A stretch of DNA of 5,029 nt from the NCBI GenBank assembly GCA_905214855.1, contig CAJMNU010000120.1, forward strand, positions 1 to 5,029, given 5' to 3'. The position numbers and the translations under genes are program-made. The stretch comes from an uncultured bacterium (GTDB lineage Bacteria; Bacillota; Clostridia; Lachnospirales; Lachnospiraceae). This document shows, piece after piece, positions 1 through 5,029 of this stretch; positions within the stretch are counted from its first letter, which is position 1, and every line of letters starts with the position of its first letter. The notes beneath the pieces are model-generated. The model worked only from the letters and a program-made list of their open reading frames with translations. It made no database searches and was not told where the DNA came from.

Positions 1-1
1 A

Positions 2-256
2 AAGAAAAGGACGATCATGACGCAGTTTGTTATTGAGGCAGCTGTGACAAGTACTCTGGGTGGGATTCTTGGAATTCTTCTTGGTCTTATCGGCTCTGTG
101 GGGCTGGGATCTTTGCTGGGAATGACAGCAAAACCAACAATGGGGTCTGTGCTGTTGTCTTTTGGTGTTTCTGTGGCAATTGGTTTGATTTTTGGATATA
201 TGCCAGCGAGTCGGGCTGCTTCCCTAAATCCGATCGACGCACTCAGAAGTGAATAG
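2..256 (+). CDS. ABC transporter permease, FtsX/MacB-like, C-terminal fragment (5' end outside window)
   Basis: This is the last ~84 codons of a membrane permease of the FtsX/MacB/LolC type, which pairs with a cytoplasmic ATPase to move lipids, peptides or drugs, or to transmit force to envelope enzymes. The reading frame is open from base 2, upstream of the first ATG at 17. The residues before that ATG (KKRTI-MTQFVIEA) match the family's usual segment leading into the penultimate helix, so the ATG is internal and the gene starts outside the window. Two hydrophobic, glycine-rich helices are visible, followed by the family's closing signature GYMPASRAASLNPIDALRSE and a TAG stop. The hairpin at 311-376 probably ends its transcript. 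Substrate and ATPase partner cannot be told from this fragment. The family call is firm. Confidence 0.88.
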   Translation, partial: KKRTIMTQFVIEAAVTSTLGGILGILLGLIGSVGLGSLLGMTAKPTMGSVLLSFGVSVAIGLIFGYMPASRAASLNPIDALRSE

Positions 257-310
257 AAAGAGCAACAGATCAAATAGAAAAATAGTCAAATAAGAAAATA
301 TTGAAATAGA

Positions 311-376
311 AAAAATGGCATTTGTATCAGAAAGAAGACGAAACATACAGCTTCTGATGACACAGATGCTATTTTT
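311..376 (+). terminator. Long hairpin, likely rho-independent terminator (possibly bidirectional)
   Basis: Bases 311-332 pair with 352-376 to give about 22 base pairs, including two G-U pairs, with a 3-nt bulge at 359-361 and a 19-nt loop. The outer five pairs are an A tract (311-315) against a T tract (372-376), so the RNA ends in U residues on either strand. It lies 54 bases after the permease stop and just before the promoter of the next operon, where a terminator is expected. The imperfect stem and large loop make it less typical than a textbook terminator. Confidence 0.6.
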
Positions 377-391
377 GATGTGAAAAAAACT

Positions 392-420
392 TTGCCAAAA
401 GAGAGAAGTTAGTGTAAGAT
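392..420 (+). promoter_or_regulatory. Predicted sigma-A-type promoter of the integrase-like/capA/dipeptidase operon
   Basis: A -35 element TTGCCA (392-397) and a -10 element TAAGAT (415-420) are separated by exactly 17 bases, each one or two mismatches from consensus. The predicted transcription start is near 426-428. It sits immediately after the hairpin that closes the permease gene and is the only convincing promoter before the three-gene cluster. The start site is not proven; the call rests on motif match and position. Confidence 0.6.
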
Positions 421-440
421 GAAAGTATCTGAAAATGAGA

Positions 441-447
441 AAGGAAG
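441..447 (+). promoter_or_regulatory. Ribosome binding site that favours the ATG at 453
   Basis: AAGGAAG at 441-447 lies 5 bases before the ATG at 453, a good Shine-Dalgarno position. The earlier in-frame ATG at 435 has no purine-rich site at the right distance, and with transcription starting near 427 it would leave a leader of only about 8 bases. The start at 453 is therefore preferred for the integrase-like gene. Confidence 0.6.
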
Positions 448-452
448 ATTAT

Positions 453-1358
453 ATGGAAGAGTTTCATTCTCCTTATGTCAGTTCAAAATTCATACAAATT
501 TTTCAAGACTATGCAAAACGGTTTCAAAAACCAAGGACGAGAAAGGAATATATATATGTGATTTCTTCTTTTTGCAATGAGATAGCGTGTGATTTTTTGG
601 ATTTGGATGAAGTAAAGGTGCAAACATATTTTGATCGCCATAAGGAAGATCTGGATGGTAAGACACTCAAGTATCAGCTGCGTATCTTTCAGGCAGTTGC
701 AAAGTTTTTGGATGAAAATGCAAAAGAATTCAACGTGAATCCTGTGTATGCCTCCTGTTTTTTAAAACTGGATTTTGAAGCACCTGATGTGATGATAGCC
801 CCAGAGAGCCTTCCTTCTTTGAAAGAAGTGAATTGTCTTATGGAATATCTGAAAAAATGTCAGGATACCACGACGTTTCTAGCAGTCGTGTTAGCTTTTC
901 GGTGCAGTCTTACGATCAATGAGACTGTTTCCTTGAAACGGCAGATGTTTTTTCAGGACCGCAATGGCAATTATGGTTTGCGTATGAAGGTGAGTCCTGT
1001 CAATGACCGTTTTGTAAAACTCCCAGAAGATGTGGTAGATATAATACGGATTCATTTGGAGAACAGAAATGATATAAATCCATATCTTCTTTTAAATCGG
1101 CATGGAAAGCAGCTTAGCATCCGTACACTTCAAAATCGTTTAAGGGATGCATGTTTAAATTGTGGAGTAAAGCCATTTACTATGAACCATCTACGTACGC
1201 TCAGTACCGCTTATATGATGAAGGAAGGAGCACCACCAGATAAAATCGCAGAGTATATCCACATCAAAAATCAGGATTGGTTTTTTAGGTATGACAGAGT
1301 TGTAGAGGAATTAAAGGATGCTGCGGTGGATTATACACACATAAAAATCATTTGGTAA
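453..1358 (+). CDS. Degenerate tyrosine recombinase / phage-integrase-family protein
   Basis: The protein is 301 residues from the ATG at 453 (307 if the ATG at 435 is used) and has the two-part layout of XerC/D-type recombinases. There is a helical SAM-like core-binding domain at about residues 10-95 and a C-terminal catalytic-fold domain at about 120-290. Aligning by eye to the family signature, box I (usually GLRISE) reads SLTINE, so the first catalytic Arg is Thr154. The HxxR box reads NHLR, so the His is Asn245 while Arg248 is kept. A histidine (His270, in IHIKN) and a candidate nucleophile Tyr280 ten residues later are kept, as is a possible beta-hairpin Lys179. Loss of the first Arg suggests no or altered strand-cleavage activity; a DNA-binding or regulatory role is possible. 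It heads a likely operon, with capA starting 21 bases after its stop. No att-like repeats or other phage genes flank it, so it does not look like the integrase of an element present here. The fold assignment is fairly secure; the loss of activity is an inference. Confidence 0.75.
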   Translation: MEEFHSPYVSSKFIQIFQDYAKRFQKPRTRKEYIYVISSFCNEIACDFLDLDEVKVQTYFDRHKEDLDGKTLKYQLRIFQAVAKFLDENAKEFNVNPVYASCFLKLDFEAPDVMIAPESLPSLKEVNCLMEYLKKCQDTTTFLAVVLAFRCSLTINETVSLKRQMFFQDRNGNYGLRMKVSPVNDRFVKLPEDVVDIIRIHLENRNDINPYLLLNRHGKQLSIRTLQNRLRDACLNCGVKPFTMNHLRTLSTAYMMKEGAPPDKIAEYIHIKNQDWFFRYDRVVEELKDAAVDYTHIKIIW

Positions 1359-1379
1359 GAGATACAGTCAGTAAAGGGG

Positions 1380-2678
1380 ATGAGAGATCTGGAAGAAAGA
1401 GAGAGAGGAAGAAGCAGAAATAGAAAAGGACAGCAAGAAAAGGAAAGAAAAAGGGGAGCAGTTGTTTTGGCAGCGGTTTTTTTCCTTGTGATAGGGGTTT
1501 GGCTGGGATTTTTTATGGCACATGTTTCATATTCTGCATCAGGGATAAAAAAAGAAAATGGTGCAGAGAAACAAGAAATATTGCAGGAGCAGACAGTAAT
1601 AGGGGCTACAGAGGAGATATCAGGTCAAGAGACACAAATAGAGAAAGAAAATGAGCAAGAGAGTGGTGTAAAACATCAAACAGAACATTTACAGATTTCT
1701 GCTGGAGATCAGGAGACAGAGGCAAAAAAGGGAAAGGTCATGGTAGCATTTGCCGGTGATATTTATTTATCCAATTATGTGTTGGAGGCATATAAAAAAG
1801 CAGGAGATCAGATAAATGGCATTTTGGATGAAGGATTCCAAAATCAGATCGCACAGGCAGACTGGTTTGTTGCAAATGAGGAGTTTCCATTCAGTGACAG
1901 AGGTACAAAGGCAAAAGATAAACAATTTACCTTTCGGCTGCCGACAGAGAATATTTCTATTTTTCAAAAGCTAGAACTGGATTTGGTCAGTCTTGCGAAT
2001 AATCATGCCTTAGACTATGGAACAGACGCTCTTTTGGACACATGTGATACATTAGAGAGGGCAGGAATCCGCTATATGGGGGTGGGAGCAAACTTAGAAG
2101 AGGCAAAACGTCCGGTGATCATGGAAAATAATGGGGTAAAAATTGGTTTTTTGGGAGCGACCAGAGTGATCCCAGAATATAGCTGGGCAGCACAAAAAGA
2201 CAGTCTGGGTATGCTTGAGACATATAATCCTGAAATATTGATAGAAAAAATAAAAGAAGTAAAAACAGTATGTGACTATGTAGTGGTTTATGTACATTGG
2301 GGAGTAGAAAAAGCTGTAATGCCAGAAGCGTATCAAAGAACTATGGGAAAACAGTATATTGATGCAGGAGCGGATCTTGTGGTGGGAAGTCATCCTCATG
2401 TTCTTCAGGGAATTGAATATTATAAAGGGAAGCCTATTGTGTATAGTTTGGGTAATTTCATTTTTGGAAGCCAGATTCCAAAAACAGCACTTCTATTAGC
2501 AGAGTTTGAAGAGGGGCAGGTTGCACTCAGACTGGTTCCCGGAAGTTCCAAGGCAGGATATACAGCTATGATGACAGGGGAGGAGGAAAAAAGACAGTTT
2601 TTTCAGGAAATGCAAGAACATTCTTTTTATACACAGATTAGAGAGGATGGCACAGTATTAGAACAGTCAGAAGAATAG
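1380..2678 (+). CDS. CapA family protein (poly-gamma-glutamate synthesis / metallophosphatase-like), membrane-anchored
   Basis: The 432-residue protein has a highly basic, arginine-rich cytoplasmic start (1-26) and one membrane helix at about 27-47, which acts as an uncleaved anchor or signal. An acidic Glu/Gln-rich linker follows (about 55-118), then a CapA/PGA_cap domain (about 119-390) placed outside the membrane. Family motifs are in order: AFAGDIYLS with Asp127, ANEEFPF with Asn167, LANNHALDYG with Asn207-Asn208-His209, VHWG with His306, GSHPHVLQG with His338 and His340, and SLGNFIFG with Asn359. These are the probable metal or active-site residues of the metallophosphatase-like fold. 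CapA/PgsA proteins are needed for poly-gamma-glutamate capsule in Bacillus, but no capB/capC-type ligase genes are visible here, so the actual substrate is unknown. The ATG at 1380 is the only ATG ahead of the membrane helix after an in-frame TAA at 1356-1358. Its purine-rich site AAAGGGG (1373-1379) abuts the start, closer than normal, so translation may depend on coupling to the upstream gene. Confidence 0.88.
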   Translation: MRDLEERERGRSRNRKGQQEKERKRGAVVLAAVFFLVIGVWLGFFMAHVSYSASGIKKENGAEKQEILQEQTVIGATEEISGQETQIEKENEQESGVKHQTEHLQISAGDQETEAKKGKVMVAFAGDIYLSNYVLEAYKKAGDQINGILDEGFQNQIAQADWFVANEEFPFSDRGTKAKDKQFTFRLPTENISIFQKLELDLVSLANNHALDYGTDALLDTCDTLERAGIRYMGVGANLEEAKRPVIMENNGVKIGFLGATRVIPEYSWAAQKDSLGMLETYNPEILIEKIKEVKTVCDYVVVYVHWGVEKAVMPEAYQRTMGKQYIDAGADLVVGSHPHVLQGIEYYKGKPIVYSLGNFIFGSQIPKTALLLAEFEEGQVALRLVPGSSKAGYTAMMTGEEEKRQFFQEMQEHSFYTQIREDGTVLEQSEE

Positions 2679-2718
2679 GAGTAAAGCGATCAGAAAAAGA
2701 AAAGGATGGATTTTGACT

Positions 2719-3702
2719 ATGAAAATTGTAGATATGCATTGTGATACAATCGGAGAGATTTTCTACAGAAAAAATCAAGGAGAAATGATTAGTTTGAAAG
2801 AGAATGGACTTCATATTGATCTTAACAGAATGAGAGAAGGAGAATATCTTCTTCAGAATTTTGCACTGTTCGTTCATTTAAAAAGTGTGGAAGATCCGTT
2901 TGCATATTGTATGCGTATGTTGGACTGTTTTTATGAGCAGATAGAGCAGTATTCGGATGAGATCGGTGTGGTACGAACCTATCAGGATATAGAAGAAAAT
3001 CAAAAAAATGGAAAAATGTCTGCCTTGCTTACAATAGAAGAAGGGGGTGTCTGCAGAGGGGATCTGGCTCTTTTACGGGATTTTTACCGTTTGGGTGTGC
3101 GTATGATGACAATGACGTGGAATTTTGAAAATGAGCTGGCATATCCAAACCGTATTGACTTAAACACAGGAAAAGCGATTCCAGAGACAGAGAATGGTCT
3201 GAAAGAAAAAGGAATTGCATTTGTGGAGGAAATGGAACGTCTGGGAATGATCGTGGATGTCTCCCATATGGGGGATGCTGGAATTTATGATGTGCTAAGA
3301 TATGCAAAAAAGCCGTTTGTAGCCAGTCACTCAAATGCAAGAGCAGTCTGTTCCCATCCGAGAAATCTGACAGATGATATGATCCGTGCGATCGCAGAGC
3401 GTGGGGGTGTCATGGGTATCAATTTCTGTGCCAGTTTTTTGGATGAAAAAGAGGATGAAAAACAGTGTTTTGGAAGTGTGGAGCGTCTGATCGCACATAT
3501 GCGCCATATAAAACAGATCGGTGGAATTGACTGTATTGGTTTGGGGACAGATTTTGATGGTATTGGAAGCAACATTGAGATCTTAGGAGCAGGTAAGATG
3601 CCTGTTTTGATAAGAGAGATGGAAAAAGCGGGATTTCGCACAGAAGAAATTGAAAAAATATGTTATAAGAATGTTTTGAGAGTATACAAAGAATTGTTGT
3701 AA
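2719..3702 (+). CDS. Dipeptidase, peptidase family M19 (membrane/renal dipeptidase type)
   Basis: This is a zinc amidohydrolase-fold dipeptidase of 327 residues, normal length for bacterial M19 enzymes, which cleave dipeptides including ones with a C-terminal D-amino acid. Metal and active-site motifs are all visible: DMHCDT (His7, Asp9), IEEGG with bridging Glu108, VSHMG with His183, SHSNAR with His204 and Arg208, and GTDFDG with Asp278. All expected key residues are present, so it should be active. No signal peptide is seen, so it is predicted to be cytoplasmic. The ATG at 2719 gives the usual MKIVDMHCDT beginning. A TTG two codons earlier (2713) is an alternative that sits better spaced (6 bases) from the AAAGGA at 2701-2706, so the start is uncertain by two residues. 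It lies 40 bases after capA with no terminator between, suggesting co-transcription. Likely roles are use of peptidoglycan-derived or dietary dipeptides; the physiological substrate is unknown. Confidence 0.93.
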   Translation: MKIVDMHCDTIGEIFYRKNQGEMISLKENGLHIDLNRMREGEYLLQNFALFVHLKSVEDPFAYCMRMLDCFYEQIEQYSDEIGVVRTYQDIEENQKNGKMSALLTIEEGGVCRGDLALLRDFYRLGVRMMTMTWNFENELAYPNRIDLNTGKAIPETENGLKEKGIAFVEEMERLGMIVDVSHMGDAGIYDVLRYAKKPFVASHSNARAVCSHPRNLTDDMIRAIAERGGVMGINFCASFLDEKEDEKQCFGSVERLIAHMRHIKQIGGIDCIGLGTDFDGIGSNIEILGAGKMPVLIREMEKAGFRTEEIEKICYKNVLRVYKELL

Positions 3703-3709
3703 TGTGACC

Positions 3710-3748
3710 TTACACAAATTTTACATAGAGATGGATTGCATTTTACAT
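3710..3748 (+). promoter_or_regulatory. Putative PhoB/PhoP-type box: hexamer repeats in 11-bp register
   Basis: TTACAC (3710-3715), TTACAT (3721-3726) and TTACAT (3743-3748) start at intervals of 11 and 22 bases; the intermediate slot at 3732 is degenerate (TGGATT). Tandem TTAACA/TTTACA-like hexamers with 5-bp spacers are what PhoP of Bacillus-type Firmicutes binds. The last repeat ends 8 bases before the -10 hexamer of the phosphate cotransporter promoter, the place where an activator would substitute for a weak -35. The repeats and spacing are seen directly; binding by a Pho regulator is inferred from them and from the downstream gene. Confidence 0.5.
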
Positions 3749-3762
3749 TATCTTGGTATAAT
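3736..3762 (+). promoter_or_regulatory. Predicted promoter of the Na+/Pi cotransporter gene with extended -10
   Basis: A perfect TATAAT (3757-3762) is preceded by TGG (3754-3756), giving an extended -10 element TGGTATAAT. The best -35 candidate, TTGCAT (3736-3741), is only 15 bases away, shorter than optimal. That fits a promoter relying on the extended -10 and/or an activator bound to the repeats just upstream. The predicted start of transcription is near 3769, leaving a leader of about 26 bases with the GGAGG site. Confidence 0.7.
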
Positions 3763-3767
3763 GTAAA
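3742..3767. repeat. Perfect 10-bp inverted repeat across the -10 region (possible operator)
   Basis: TTTACATTAT (3742-3751) and ATAATGTAAA (3758-3767) are exact reverse complements separated by 6 bases (CTTGGT). The palindrome covers the spacer, the extended -10 and the region just before the predicted transcription start, a typical repressor-operator position. It has no G/C-rich stem and no following T run, so it is unlikely to be a terminator. The left arm also contains the third TTACAT hexamer, so the two kinds of site overlap. Confidence 0.5.
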
Positions 3768-3782
3768 TATAGTATGCATATT

Positions 3783-3787
3783 GGAGG
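3783..3787 (+). promoter_or_regulatory. Strong ribosome binding site of the Na+/Pi cotransporter gene
   Basis: GGAGG at 3783-3787 lies 7 bases before the ATG at 3795. It fixes the start of the gene, which is followed by a membrane-protein N-terminus matching the family. Confidence 0.85.
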
Positions 3788-3794
3788 ATGAGTT

Positions 3795-5029
3795 ATGAAA
3801 CTTTCTGATGTACAAATGATGTTCCAGTTCATTGGCGGACTTGGAATGTTCCTTTATGGAATGGAAGCTATGGCAGATGGACTGCAAAAGTCTGCCGGAA
3901 GCAGAATGCAGAAACTTTTGGGTGTTCTGACAGCAAACCGTTTCCTTGGTGTTTTGGTAGGTGCGGCTGTGACAGCGATCATCCAGAGCTCTTCTGCAAC
4001 AACAGTTATGGTGGTAGGTTTTGTTAACGCAGGTATGTTAAACCTGATGCAGGCAACTGGTGTGATCATGGGTGCGAATATCGGTACGACGATCACAAGT
4101 TGGTTGGTATCCATGAATGAGTGGGGAGAGATGCTGAGCCCTGACTTTTTTGCACCACTGTTTATTGGAATTGGTGCAATGATCCGTCTGTTCTCAAAAG
4201 ACCATAAGAAAAAAGAAGTGGGAGAGATCCTTTTGGGATTTGGTGTACTGTTTGTAGGTCTTTCCTTTATGTCTTCTTCAATTGAGCCTTATCGTGACGC
4301 TGAGATCTTTTCTAAAGCCTTCCAGACACTGGGATCTAATCCGATCTTGGGAGTTTTGACAGGTGCTATTGTGACAGCGATCATCCAGAGTTCTTCTGCT
4401 TCTGTTGGTATTTTACAGACATTGGCATTAAATGGCATTGTAAACTGGCGTTCTGCTATCTTTATCACACTGGGTCAGAATATCGGTACTTGTGTGACAG
4501 CGATCATTTCCAGTGCGGGTGCACATAAGACTGCAAAGAGAGCTGCTGCGATCCATTTGATGTTTAATGTATTAGGTGCAGTGATCTTTGGTATTATTAT
4601 GTTTGTTGTATTTATGATATTGCCAGATCTTGCAATGTCTGAGATCAGCAGTGTGGAGATTTCTGTTTTCCATACAATATTTAATGTAGTGAATACAATT
4701 ATCCTGTTCCCATTTGCAGGTGTTTTGGTAAAAATTTCTCAGAAATTGATTCCAGAAGGCAGAGAAGAAGAGGGTGATGAGATCCATTTGGATGCAAGAA
4801 TGATGGAATCCCCATCTTTTGCGATTGAGGCAGCAGGCAATGAGATTGAGCGTATGGGTGAATTAGTCCTTAGTACTCTGGACAAAAGTATGAAAAATTT
4901 GATGACCAGCACACAAGAGGGTGTGGATACCACACTTGAATGCGAAAAAGAGATTGATAAATCAAATAAACTCCTCACCAATTATCTGGTAAAGGTCAAC
5001 AATCTTTCGCTAAGTGACAGACAGCATCT
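3795..5029 (+). CDS. Na+/phosphate cotransporter, PNaS (NptA) family, with start of PhoU-like domain; 3' end outside window
   Basis: The open frame gives 411 residues and continues past the window; family members with a PhoU-like tail are usually about 540-590 residues. The integral membrane part (about 1-315) holds the two PNaS repeats, each with the signature QSSSA (64-68 and 198-202) and a following GANIGTT (93-99) or GQNIGTC (227-233) loop, which form the Na+/phosphate path. After the last helix (about 295-315), a charged cytoplasmic linker (318-340) leads into a helical PhoU-like region (from about 341, starting SFAIEAAGNEIERMGELVL), cut by the window edge. It should import inorganic phosphate using the sodium gradient. 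It has its own promoter and strong ribosome binding site, and the 11-bp-register repeats upstream suggest phosphate control. Its base composition is more balanced than that of capA, as expected for a conserved, well-expressed gene. Confidence 0.93.
   Translation, partial: MKLSDVQMMFQFIGGLGMFLYGMEAMADGLQKSAGSRMQKLLGVLTANRFLGVLVGAAVTAIIQSSSATTVMVVGFVNAGMLNLMQATGVIMGANIGTTITSWLVSMNEWGEMLSPDFFAPLFIGIGAMIRLFSKDHKKKEVGEILLGFGVLFVGLSFMSSSIEPYRDAEIFSKAFQTLGSNPILGVLTGAIVTAIIQSSSASVGILQTLALNGIVNWRSAIFITLGQNIGTCVTAIISSAGAHKTAKRAAAIHLMFNVLGAVIFGIIMFVVFMILPDLAMSEISSVEISVFHTIFNVVNTIILFPFAGVLVKISQKLIPEGREEEGDEIHLDARMMESPSFAIEAAGNEIERMGELVLSTLDKSMKNLMTSTQEGVDTTLECEKEIDKSNKLLTNYLVKVNNLSLSDRQH
3968..3997 (+). 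repeat. Internal direct repeat, copy 1 (first QSSSA signature)
   Basis: This 30-base stretch encodes VTAIIQSSSA at residues 59-68 and matches 4370-4399 at 29 of 30 positions, with an offset of 402 bases (exactly 134 codons). It is the core of the first PNaS repeat. The weaker match extends left to 3951 (41 of 47 identical). Confidence 0.85.
4370..4399 (+). repeat. Internal direct repeat, copy 2 (second QSSSA signature)
   Basis: This is the second copy of the stretch at 3968-3997, encoding VTAIIQSSSA at residues 193-202; the only difference is T for C at 4391, which is synonymous (AGC to AGT, Ser). It reflects the internal duplication of the transporter fold, with unusually high codon-level identity. 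Confidence 0.85.

Noticed and set aside
311..420. Hairpin arms near a promoter and a recombinase-like gene, as in an invertible promoter switch.
   Set aside because: The promoter (392-420) lies outside the inverted arms, the loop is only 19 bases, the arms are imperfect, and the recombinase looks catalytically defective. A terminator explains the structure better.
435..452. ATG at 435 as the start of the integrase-like protein.
   Set aside because: It has no ribosome binding site and would lie about 8 bases from the predicted transcript start; the ATG at 453 has AAGGAAG at good spacing. It remains possible as a nearly leaderless start.
1477..1553. T7 (1477-1483) and A7 (1547-1553) runs early in capA, as possible phase-variation slippage sites.
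   Set aside because: Runs of seven are common by chance in this AT-rich sequence and are shorter than typical phase-variable tracts; the frame is intact.
1767..2399. Reverse-strand open frames of 66 and 101 codons inside capA.
   Set aside because: They lie wholly within a well-supported gene with conserved motifs, have low-complexity Phe/Tyr/His-rich products, and lack ribosome sites.
3029..3641. Reverse-strand open frames of 103 and 104 codons inside the dipeptidase gene.
   Set aside because: Shadows of the conserved M19 gene; the products match no recognisable family and are Pro/Ser/His-rich as expected for antisense frames.
3698..3717. Weak symmetry TGTG/CACA after the dipeptidase stop as a terminator.
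   Set aside because: The stem is only about four pairs and is followed by just four T residues; too weak to call.
3854..4981. Reverse-strand open frames inside the phosphate cotransporter gene.
   Set aside because: Antisense shadows of an unambiguous membrane-transporter gene; no promoter or ribosome site supports them.

Overview
The window reads as low-GC Firmicutes chromosome, most likely a gut Lachnospiraceae-type Clostridia (Blautia/Ruminococcus/Dorea-like). This is inferred from A/G-rich coding strands, frequent AGA and AAA codons, strong GGAGG-type ribosome binding sites, consensus sigma-A-like promoters and the style of the proteins. The genus cannot be fixed from this sequence alone. 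All genes lie on the + strand, and no RNA gene, CRISPR array or insertion sequence was seen.

Layout: (1) At the left edge is the C-terminal end of an FtsX/MacB-type ABC transporter permease, followed by a long hairpin that looks like its terminator (311-376). (2) A good promoter (TTGCCA-N17-TAAGAT, 392-420) then drives a tightly spaced three-gene cluster. Its members are a tyrosine-recombinase-like protein that has lost part of the catalytic signature, a membrane-anchored CapA-family (poly-gamma-glutamate synthesis/metallophosphatase-like) protein, and a peptidase family M19 (membrane/renal dipeptidase-type) dipeptidase. Gaps are 21 and about 40 bp with no internal terminator, so they are probably one operon. 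(3) A compact 92-bp regulatory region (3703-3794) carries TTACAC/TTACAT direct repeats in 11-bp register, an extended -10 promoter and a perfect 10-bp inverted repeat across the -10. It controls a Na+/phosphate cotransporter (NptA/PNaS family with a C-terminal PhoU-like region) that runs off the right edge.

How the genes may work together: CapA-type and M19 proteins both point to the cell envelope or its polymers (surface polymer handling, and cleavage of dipeptides including D-amino-acid-containing ones). The leading integrase-like protein could be a DNA-binding regulator derived from a recombinase, but this is inference. The phosphate transporter looks like a separate unit. The repeats upstream of it resemble a PhoB/PhoP box, which fits its predicted substrate. 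The most interesting items are the degenerate recombinase fused by operon organisation to surface enzymes, and the layered Pho-box/inverted-repeat promoter.
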